A DNA stretch of 5,363 nucleotides. Source: Singulisphaera sp. GP187. GTDB taxonomy: Bacteria; Pseudomonadota; Gammaproteobacteria; Burkholderiales; Burkholderiaceae_C. Below, piece by piece: positions 1 through 5,363 of the stretch. The DNA lies in the NCBI GenBank assembly GCA_943327965.2, contig CALPYQ020000145.1, forward strand, positions 1 through 5,363, written 5' to 3'. Within the stretch, counting starts at the first letter, position 1, and each line of letters begins with the position of its first letter. Both the position numbers and the translations under genes were made by a program. Below the pieces are notes generated by a model that worked only from the letters and a program-made list of their open reading frames with translations, did no database searches and was not told where the DNA came from.

Positions 1-10
1 ACCGTCAATC

Positions 11-814
11 TCAGAGCGTCCATTCGTAATCGATGGTCAACGGCGCGTGATCGCTAAAACGCGAATCTTTGTAAATGGCTGCTTTTTGGGCCCCTGATGC
101 CAACGCCGCTGTGGCCAGATGGTAATCCAATCGCCAGCCCACATTCTTGACATAAGCTTGCCCGCGATTGCTCCACCAGGTGTAACACGCATCGGTGGTG
201 TCAGGATGCAATTGACGGTAGACATCGACCAAGGGGCCCTCGGTGGTCATGTGCGTCATCCATGCGCGCTCTTCGGGCAAGAAGCCGCTGTTCTTTTGGT
301 TGCTTTTCCAGTTTTTCAAATCGGCTTGCTGATGCGCAATATTTACATCGCTGCACACGATGAACTCCCTTCTTGCGCCCAAAGACTTCAAATGCGGCCC
401 CATGTGATCCAAAAATCTAAATTTAGCCTCCTGTCTTTCTGGGCCTGATGAGCCACTGGGAAAGTAGGTGCTGATCACAGACAGCTTGCGCTTGCTTGTG
501 TCAAAGCGCAGTTCCACAAACCGGCCCTCTGCATCAAACTCCTCGGAGCCCATGCCCACAATCACTTCCGAAGGCTCGTGCTTGCTGTAAACCGCCACCC
601 CCGAGTAGCCTTTTTTCTCAGCAAAATGAAAATGGCCCTTTAAACCCGCCAAAGATTCAAATTTCCCAGCCACATCGGCCGCTTGTGCTTTAACCTCTTG
701 CACACAAATACAATCGGGATTGTTTTGAGCAATCCAGGCCTCCACGCCTTTGGTGGCCGCCGAACGGATGCCGTTCAAGTTCAAGCTGGTTAATTTAAAC
801 AAGGAATTCCCCAT
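11..814 (-). CDS. xth: Exodeoxyribonuclease III / class II AP endonuclease
   Basis: The product cleaves DNA 5' to abasic sites and removes 3'-blocking groups in cytoplasmic base-excision repair, and it usually also has 3'-5' exonuclease activity. It belongs to the exonuclease/endonuclease/phosphatase fold. Counting from the internal start at 802 (263 aa), the expected active-site set is present in order: LNLNGIRSA (4-15 region), the metal ligand E36 in QEVKA, KKGYSGVAVYS (63-73), Y113 in YFPSG, D152 and N154 in SDVNIAH, KNSGFLPEERAW (170-181), D226 in WRLDY, and the terminal D251-H252 in SDHAP. The length is normal for the family. The start is uncertain. ATG at 814 (267 aa) has no good ribosome-binding site. 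TTG at 802 gives MFKLTSLNLNG, which fits the usual family N-terminus, and it has a GGGGAA upstream at 812-807. A GTG at 844 is also in frame but adds residues unlike the family. The gene is divergent from pyrE with overlapping starts. Function is confident, start is not. Confidence 0.95.
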   Translation of the reverse strand: MGNSLFKLTSLNLNGIRSAATKGVEAWIAQNNPDCICVQEVKAQAADVAGKFESLAGLKGHFHFAEKKGYSGVAVYSKHEPSEVIVGMGSEEFDAEGRFVELRFDTSKRKLSVISTYFPSGSSGPERQEAKFRFLDHMGPHLKSLGARREFIVCSDVNIAHQQADLKNWKSNQKNSGFLPEERAWMTHMTTEGPLVDVYRQLHPDTTDACYTWWSNRGQAYVKNVGWRLDYHLATAALASGAQKAAIYKDSRFSDHAPLTIDYEWTL

Positions 815-816
815 GG
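801..816. promoter_or_regulatory. Shared start block of pyrE and xth (back-to-back ribosome-binding sites)
   Basis: This 16-bp block carries translation start signals for both strands. Plus strand: AAGGAA (801-806) lies 6 nt before the pyrE ATG (813-815). Minus strand: GGGGAA (812-807) lies just before TTG 802, and an ATG occupies 814-812. It contains two perfect palindromes, GGAATTCC (803-810) and CCATGG (811-816), which is why both strands read as a purine-rich stretch followed by a start codon. The sequence facts are direct; use of the minus-strand TTG is inferred from family N-termini. Confidence 0.6.
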
Positions 817-1517
817 TGACTGGACACACACCGCAAACTGACACAGCAGCCTTGGCGCAAGAGTTTGTTCAATTTTCCGTCGATGCAGGCGTGCTCAAGT
901 TTGGCGAATTCAAAACCAAAGCGGGCCGCATGAGCCCTTATTTCTTCAACGCAGGCTTGTTTGACGATGGCGCCAAACTCGGAAAACTCGCCCAATTCTA
1001 TGCAAAAGCGTTGATGGCCAGCGGGATCGAATTCGACATGATTTTTGGACCTGCCTACAAAGGCATTCCTTTGGGCGCTGCCGTGTCGATTGAGCTGGCT
1101 CGTTTGGGCAAAACCGTGCCCTTTGCCTACAACCGCAAAGAAGCCAAAGACCACGGCGAAGGCGGCACCTTGGTGGGCGCGCCGCTCAAAGGTCGCGTGT
1201 TAATTGTCGATGACGTGATGAGTGCTGGTACGGCCGCTCGCGAATCGATTGAGCTGATTAAAAAGGCCGGCGCCACAGCGCACGCCATTGCCATTGCCCT
1301 TGACCGCCAAGAAATGGCCACAGAAGTTCAGGCCGATGGCTCGGTCAAGGACGTGCCGCACAGTGCTGTGCAATATGTGCGCAATACGCTGGGCATGAGC
1401 GTGTGCTGCATTGCGGAACTGTCCGATTTATTGGCTTACTTGTCGACCCAAAGCGGCAACGAGATGGGCCAGCACCTGCCCAAGGTGCAAGCCTACCGAG
1501 ATCGTTACGGCGTTTGA
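813..1517 (+). CDS. pyrE: Orotate phosphoribosyltransferase
   Basis: PyrE converts orotate and PRPP to orotidine 5'-monophosphate plus pyrophosphate, the fifth step of de novo UMP synthesis, as a cytoplasmic homodimer. From ATG 813 the protein has 234 residues, close to or slightly above the usual length. Seen motifs: the N-terminal substrate segment [14 protein letters not shown] (33-46), [11 protein letters not shown] (78-88), the flexible catalytic loop with [11 protein letters not shown] (108-118), and the PRPP-binding signature [13 protein letters not shown] (129-141). The start is supported by AAGGAA at 801-806, six bases before ATG. The frame stays open upstream to 750, but that extension lies inside xth and resembles no PyrE N-terminus. 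No separate promoter can be placed, since everything upstream is xth coding sequence. The 3' end overlaps the end of gatB on the opposite strand by 13 nt. No attenuator of the enterobacterial pyrE type is visible. Confidence 0.97.
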   Translation: MVTGHTPQTDTAALAQEFVQFSVDAGVLKFGEFKTKAGRMSPYFFNAGLFDDGAKLGKLAQFYAKALMASGIEFDMIFGPAYKGIPLGAAVSIELARLGKTVPFAYNRKEAKDHGEGGTLVGAPLKGRVLIVDDVMSAGTAARESIELIKKAGATAHAIAIALDRQEMATEVQADGSVKDVPHSAVQYVRNTLGMSVCCIAELSDLLAYLSTQSGNEMGQHLPKVQAYRDRYGV

Positions 1518-2971
1518 CCCTGTAATTTTTTCAACAACAGCGCATTCACCTGGCCCGGGTTGGCCTTGCCTTTGCTGGCTTTCATGATGGGTCCGACCAA
1601 GCCGTTCAAGGCTTTGCTGTTGCCTGCTCTGAACTCTTCCACGTTCTTGGGGTTGGCGGCCAGCACTTCGTCAATGATGGCTTCCAAGGCACCGGTGTCG
1701 TTCATCTGCTTCAAGCCTTTGGCCTCAATGATGGCGTCTACTTCACCGCCCTCGGTCCACAGTGCATCAAACACTTGCTTGGCAGCACTGTTGCTGATGG
1801 TGTTGTCGGCAATGCGGCCGATCATGGCAGCCAGTTGCGCAGCAGTGACAGGCGCTTGTTCAATGCCGACGTCGCTGGCGTTCAAGCGCCGTGACACTTC
1901 GCCCATGACCCAGTTGCTGACCAACTTGGCCTGACCGCAAGCCTTGGCGGCTGCCTCAAAGTAAGCGGCCATGGCTTTGCTTTGTGTGAGGGTGGTGGCG
2001 TCGTATTCGGGCAAGCCATAGTCGGCCACGAAACGTGCGGCCATCACACGGGGCAGTTCGGTCATCTCGGATTGCACACGAGCCACCCAATCGCGACCAA
2101 TCACCAAAGGTGGCAGATCTGGATCGGGGAAGTAACGGTAATCGGCCGCATCTTCCTTGGTGCGCATGGCGCGTGTTTCGCCCGTGTCGGGGTCAAACAG
2201 AACCGTGGCTTGTTGAATTTCAAAGCCATCTTCAATTTGTTCAATCTGCCAACGCACTTCAAAGTCGATGGCTTGCTGCATGAACTTGAAGCTGTTCAAG
2301 TTTTTGATTTCGCGGCGGGTACCTAAAGGGGCGCCAGGCTTGCGCACCGACACGTTGGCATCGCACCTGAAACTGCCCTCTTGCATGTTGCCATCGCAAA
2401 TGCCAATCCAAGTCACAATTTTGTGCAGCTCTTTGGCATAGGCCACCGCCTCTTCGCTAGAGCGAATGTCGGGTTCGGTCACAATTTCTAACAGCGGTGT
2501 GCCTGCACGGTTCAGGTCAATGCCACTTTGGCCAATGAAGTCTTCGTGCAAAGATTTGCCCGCATCTTCTTCCAAGTGCGCGCGCACCAAGCGAACGGTT
2601 TTTTTCTCATCGCCTACAAAGAACGACACCTCGCCGCCTTGCACCACCGGAATTTCAAACTGACTGATTTGATAGCCCTTGGGCAGGTCAGGATAGAAGT
2701 AGTTTTTGCGGGCAAAAATACTTTTTTCTGCAATGTGCGCGCCCACCGCCAAGCCCAATTCAATGGCGCGTTCTACAGCGCCTTTGTTCATGACAGGCAG
2801 TGTGCCTGGCAACGCCAAATCTACGGCACACGCTTGCGTGTTGGGCTCTGCACCAAACGCAATGGGTGCACGGCTGAAAATTTTGCTCTGCGTTGAAAGT
2901 TGGGCGTGCGTTTCAAAACCAATGACCACTTCGTAGCCTTGGACCAACAGAGATTTTTGCTTCGTTGTCAT
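1505..2971 (-). CDS. gatB: Asp/Glu-tRNA(Asn/Gln) amidotransferase subunit B
   Basis: GatB is the tRNA-binding and kinase-like subunit of GatCAB. It phosphorylates the side chain of Glu (or Asp) misacylated on tRNA-Gln (or tRNA-Asn), so that ammonia delivered from GatA can form the amide. The protein has 488 residues, typical of the family. Seen in order: [13 protein letters not shown] (15-27), [18 protein letters not shown] (88-105), HLEEDAGKS (132-140), [17 protein letters not shown] (152-168), [13 protein letters not shown] (198-210), KNLNSF (223-228), [14 protein letters not shown] (276-289), then the helical GatB/YqeY tRNA-binding tail from about 335 to the end, with NPGQVNALL (471-479). 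Start: ATG at 2971 overlaps the gatA stop as ATGA and is preceded by a perfect AGGAGG at 2983-2978. It is the last gene of the gatCAB operon. Its stop lies inside the end of pyrE, and no terminator is visible there. Whether this strain uses it for Gln-tRNA, Asn-tRNA or both depends on its GlnRS and AspRS, not seen here. Confidence 0.98.
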   Translation of the reverse strand: MTTKQKSLLVQGYEVVIGFETHAQLSTQSKIFSRAPIAFGAEPNTQACAVDLALPGTLPVMNKGAVERAIELGLAVGAHIAEKSIFARKNYFYPDLPKGYQISQFEIPVVQGGEVSFFVGDEKKTVRLVRAHLEEDAGKSLHEDFIGQSGIDLNRAGTPLLEIVTEPDIRSSEEAVAYAKELHKIVTWIGICDGNMQEGSFRCDANVSVRKPGAPLGTRREIKNLNSFKFMQQAIDFEVRWQIEQIEDGFEIQQATVLFDPDTGETRAMRTKEDAADYRYFPDPDLPPLVIGRDWVARVQSEMTELPRVMAARFVADYGLPEYDATTLTQSKAMAAYFEAAAKACGQAKLVSNWVMGEVSRRLNASDVGIEQAPVTAAQLAAMIGRIADNTISNSAAKQVFDALWTEGGEVDAIIEAKGLKQMNDTGALEAIIDEVLAANPKNVEEFRAGNSKALNGLVGPIMKASKGKANPGQVNALLLKKLQGQTP

Positions 2972-4443
2972 TTTGCGCCTCCTGGTTGACGGAGGTGAAA
3001 GTCAGTGGCCTGCTGCAAACGGTGTGCGGCATTGAGCAACTGTGCTTCTTTGAAATAATTGCCAATGAGCTGCAAGCCAACAGGCATGCCCTCTTCGCCA
3101 AAGCCTGCTGGCACACTCATGCCTGGCAAGCCAGCCAATGAAGCGGGCAAGGTGAAAATATCGGCCAAATAATTGGCCACAGGATCATGGGCTTTCTCGC
3201 CCAATTTCCATGCCACGGTGGGCGCTACGGGGCCGGCAATGACGTCGCAAATTTTGAAGGCTTGCTGAAAGTCATCGGCAATCATGCGCCTGATTTTTTG
3301 CGCCTGCAAATAGTACGCATCGTAATAACCATGCGACAACACATAAGCACCCGTCATGATGCGGCGTTTTACTTCTTCGCCAAAACCTTCAGCGCGAGAG
3401 CGCTTGTACATTGACACCAAATCGGTGTAATCCTTGGTGCGATGACCAAACTTCACACCATCAAAGCGGCTCAAATTGCTAGACGCTTCTGCAGGGGCAA
3501 TGATGTAGTAAACGGGAATTGAGAGTTCTGTGCGTGGCAAGCTAATTGGGACCAACTTGGCGCCAAGTTTTTCGTATTCTTTCAATGAGGCATCTACGGC
3601 GGTACGAACGCCCGGTGCCAAGCCTTCGCCAAAAAATTCTTGAGGAATGCCAATGCGCAAGCCATCGAGAGACGCGTTCAAGTCTCGGGCAAAGTTTTCT
3701 TCGGGCACATCGAGCGATGTGGAGTCGCGGTCTAGGTCGGGGCCACACATGGCCGACAGCATGAGCGCGCAGTCTTCTGCAGTGCGCGCCATGGGGCCGG
3801 CTTGGTCCAAGCTAGAGGCATAGGCAATCATGCCGTAACGTGAAGCGCGGCCGTAAGTAGGCTTGATGCCCGTGATACCGCAAAAGCTGGCCGGTTGGCG
3901 AATCGAGCCGCCCGTGTCTGTGCCGGTTGCGGCTGGCACCAAGCGTGCAGCCACTGCCGCAGAACTTCCGCCAGAACTGCCACCCGGCACGCGCGTTGTG
4001 TCCCAGGGGTTGGTGACCGATTTGTAGGCCGAGTTTTCGTTGGACGAGCCCATGGCAAATTCATCGCAATTGAGCTTGCCCACATTGACCATGCCCGCAC
4101 CGCCTGGCTGAACGCCCAACTTGCGCACAACCGTGGCGTCAAAGGGTGAGCGATAGCCCTCCAACATCTTGGAGCCCGCCGTGGTGGGAAAGTCGGTGGT
4201 GACAAAAATGTCTTTGTGCGCCATGGGCACGCCGGCCAATGGGCCTGCCGTGCCAGCAGCCAACTGGGCATCGGCTAGCTGGGCCTGCGCCAAGGTGGCC
4301 TCTGGATTTAGACTTAAATAGGCTCCCGATGCGTCGGCTTGGCTGCGTGCCAAGAAATGCTGCGCCAGCTCGGTTGCACTGACTTTTTTGGCGCGGAGTT
4401 GGTCCGCCAATGCGGCAACGGTTAAATCATGTAAAGCGGTCAT
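2968..4443 (-). CDS. gatA: Asp/Glu-tRNA(Asn/Gln) amidotransferase subunit A
   Basis: GatA is the glutaminase subunit: an amidase-signature enzyme that hydrolyses glutamine and passes ammonia through a channel to GatB. The protein has 491 residues, in the usual range. The Ser-cisSer-Lys triad is visible: K77 in MAHKDIF, S156 in [10 protein letters not shown] (154-163) and the nucleophile S180 in [12 protein letters not shown] (175-186). GatA-type segments follow: [18 protein letters not shown] (123-140), [20 protein letters not shown] (316-335), [20 protein letters not shown] (364-383) and [16 protein letters not shown] (432-447). ATG 4443 is chosen because AAGGG (4454-4450), overlapping the gatC stop, lies six bases upstream and the N-terminus [12 protein letters not shown] fits the family. 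It lies 9 nt after gatC and overlaps gatB by 4 nt, so it is probably cotranscribed and translationally coupled with both. Oddity: K77 to S156 spans 79 residues, against 75 in well-studied amidases, with extra residues near GVQPGGAG (110-117). Confidence 0.98.
   Translation of the reverse strand: MTALHDLTVAALADQLRAKKVSATELAQHFLARSQADASGAYLSLNPEATLAQAQLADAQLAAGTAGPLAGVPMAHKDIFVTTDFPTTAGSKMLEGYRSPFDATVVRKLGVQPGGAGMVNVGKLNCDEFAMGSSNENSAYKSVTNPWDTTRVPGGSSGGSSAAVAARLVPAATGTDTGGSIRQPASFCGITGIKPTYGRASRYGMIAYASSLDQAGPMARTAEDCALMLSAMCGPDLDRDSTSLDVPEENFARDLNASLDGLRIGIPQEFFGEGLAPGVRTAVDASLKEYEKLGAKLVPISLPRTELSIPVYYIIAPAEASSNLSRFDGVKFGHRTKDYTDLVSMYKRSRAEGFGEEVKRRIMTGAYVLSHGYYDAYYLQAQKIRRMIADDFQQAFKICDVIAGPVAPTVAWKLGEKAHDPVANYLADIFTLPASLAGLPGMSVPAGFGEEGMPVGLQLIGNYFKEAQLLNAAHRLQQATDFHLRQPGGAK
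2978..2983 (-). promoter_or_regulatory. Strong ribosome-binding site of gatB, inside the gatA 3' end
   Basis: On the minus strand AGGAGG sits six bases before the gatB ATG and is read as part of the final gatA codons (Pro-Gly-Gly-Ala-Lys). It fixes the gatB start. A CCTCC lies eight bases further upstream on the same strand (2995-2991) and could pair with the GGAGG, so the site may be exposed only when ribosomes reach the end of gatA. The motif is seen directly; the coupling is inference. Confidence 0.85.
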
Positions 4444-4452
4444 GGGGCGCCC

Positions 4453-4752
4453 TTACTCAATCACTTTGGGAACCAAAAACAGACCGCGCTCGACAGCGGG
4501 GGCGCTTTGCTGGTTGGCTTCACGCTGATTGGGCTCACTGGCCACGTCATCGCGCAGGCGCAGCGCCATCTCTTGGATGGTGGCAATGGGGTGTGGCAGG
4601 GGCTCTACGCCGGTGGTGTCGACCGCTCGCATGGCGTCCACAATGGTGAAAAAGCCATTGATTTGGTCCAACATGCGTTGACCTTCCTCGGGTGGGAGCT
4701 CTAACCGAGCCAGATTGGCAATTCGGTCAATGTCTTGGGCAGATAAGGACAT
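4453..4752 (-). CDS. gatC: Asp/Glu-tRNA(Asn/Gln) amidotransferase subunit C
   Basis: GatC is the small belt-like subunit that wraps around the GatA-GatB interface and stabilises the complex; it has no catalytic role. The protein has 99 residues, standard for the family. Seen motifs: the N-terminal helix with [16 protein letters not shown] (8-23), then [20 protein letters not shown] (29-48), the turn VEPLPHP (49-55) that contacts GatA, and the C-terminal LRDD ... [16 protein letters not shown] (66-99). As first gene of gatC-gatA-gatB it sets operon expression. The ribosome-binding site is poor: only AAAGAG, about 11 bases away, followed by a run of T directly before the ATG. This suggests modest or structure-dependent initiation. 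No alternative start fits the family N-terminus better. Upstream is the 200-bp region shared with mreB. Confidence 0.97.
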   Translation of the reverse strand: MSLSAQDIDRIANLARLELPPEEGQRMLDQINGFFTIVDAMRAVDTTGVEPLPHPIATIQEMALRLRDDVASEPNQREANQQSAPAVERGLFLVPKVIE

Positions 4753-4767
4753 AAAAAAAGTAACTCT

Positions 4768-4782
4768 TTACAGAAGCTGTAA
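4768..4782. repeat. Perfect inverted repeat TTACAG-aag-CTGTAA in the gatC leader
   Basis: The 6-bp arms (4768-4773 and 4777-4782) flank a 3-nt centre. It could be a protein-binding palindrome or, in the gatC transcript, a small hairpin. A second, weaker pairing GTAA-CTCT-TTAC (4760-4771) uses the same bases and abuts the T7 tract (minus strand) before the gatC ATG, so the two structures exclude each other. The repeat is directly visible; any function is inferred. Confidence 0.5.
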
Positions 4783-4794
4783 CCCACAAAAATG

Positions 4795-4817
4795 GGGGCT
4801 CAATGCCCCTTTTTTTT
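4795..4817 (+). terminator. Intrinsic terminator-like hairpin pointing toward mreB
   Basis: GGGGC (4795-4799), loop TCAAT (4800-4804) and GCCCC (4805-4809) are followed directly by eight T residues (4810-4817) on the plus strand, the classical Rho-independent pattern with a short all-GC stem. No plus-strand gene ends just upstream: the nearest, pyrE, ends at 1517. It would therefore stop antisense transcription of gatCAB from entering mreB. On the minus strand the same stem is followed by CATTTTTG, a weaker tail, and would lie in the gatC leader. Confidence 0.65.
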
Positions 4818-4830
4818 CAGGCGATCGGTT

Positions 4831-4859
4831 ATTATCGTGTGTTCGCTGCAAGCTCTCCA
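4831..4859 (-). promoter_or_regulatory. Candidate sigma-70 promoter of gatCAB
   Basis: On the minus strand, TGGAGA (4859-4854, four of six matches to TTGACA) and GATAAT (4836-4831, five of six matches to TATAAT) are separated by exactly 17 bp. Transcription would begin near 4824, giving a leader of about 70 nt that contains the GC hairpin and the TTACAG/CTGTAA repeat. It was found by eye only, so this is a reasonable but unproven call. Confidence 0.4.
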
Positions 4860-4917
4860 GAAAAGCTTGTTCAAGCCCACAATTTACACCCTTCAATGAC
4901 CCCCCAAACTGCAAGCT
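4846..4917 (+). repeat. Direct repeat CTGCAAGCT, two copies
   Basis: CTGCAAGCT occurs at 4846-4854 and 4909-4917, 63 bp start to start, about six helical turns. Between them GCTTG-TT-CAAGC (4865-4876) carries a related core in both orientations. The arrangement could suit a regulator binding on one face of DNA, but a 9-bp repeat in 200 bp can arise by chance. Confidence 0.35.
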
Positions 4918-4919
4918 AG

Positions 4920-5363
<444 letters not shown>

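Noticed and set aside
750..812. An upstream ATG at 750 would lengthen PyrE by 21 residues.
   Set aside because: The extension is antisense to the conserved start of xth, has no PyrE-like sequence, and ATG 813 has a well-placed AAGGAA.
1560..2896. Several open frames of 65-124 codons antisense to gatB (1560-1934, 1982-2326, 2528-2896 and shorter ones).
   Set aside because: They are by-products of codon use in gatB; none has a ribosome-binding site with a plausible protein, and all lie fully inside conserved GatB coding sequence.
3828..4271. A 147-codon frame on the minus strand in another phase of gatA.
   Set aside because: It is Trp-, Ala- and Arg-rich with no known motif and coincides with the most conserved part of GatA, so it is an out-of-phase shadow.
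4829..4836. TTATTATC read as a plus-strand -10 for mreB.
   Set aside because: No -35 lies at 16-18 bp (the sequence there is CCCTTT), and the same bases give a better GATAAT on the minus strand with a suitably spaced -35.

Overview
This window looks like a piece of a betaproteobacterial chromosome, most likely Comamonadaceae (a Limnohabitans, Rhodoferax or Polaromonas type of lineage). The evidence is the wording of the conserved proteins, for example the GatB start [12 protein letters not shown], the exonuclease III block KNSGFLPEERAW and the MreB phrase [13 protein letters not shown]. Base composition is moderate (roughly 50-57% G+C by eye) and many leucines use TTG. The species assignment is inference, because no search was run.

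Layout: (1) 11-814, minus strand: an exonuclease III family AP endonuclease (xth). (2) 813-1517, plus strand: pyrE, orotate phosphoribosyltransferase. The 5' ends of xth and pyrE meet head to head with no intergenic DNA, and their start signals share one short palindromic block. (3) 1505-4752, minus strand: a compact gatC-gatA-gatB operon for the tRNA-dependent amidotransferase. gatC and gatA are separated by 9 nt, gatA and gatB overlap by ATGA, and gatB converges on pyrE with a 13-nt tail-to-tail overlap. (4) 4753-4952: a 200-bp divergent control region. It holds an intrinsic terminator pointing toward mreB, a plausible gatCAB promoter, two hairpin-forming repeats in the gatC leader and a 9-bp direct repeat. 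(5) 4953-5363, plus strand: the first 137 codons of mreB, which runs off the end of the window.

All genes are housekeeping: DNA base-excision repair, pyrimidine synthesis, Gln/Asn-tRNA formation and cell shape. They are linked by position rather than by a shared pathway. Apart from GatCAB, a single three-subunit enzyme, I see no multi-gene system, and no mobile element, tRNA, CRISPR array or defence gene. The points worth a second look are small: the shared divergent start block, the gatB ribosome-binding site placed in a possible hairpin, a short insertion in GatA, and the structure of the gatC/mreB intergenic region.
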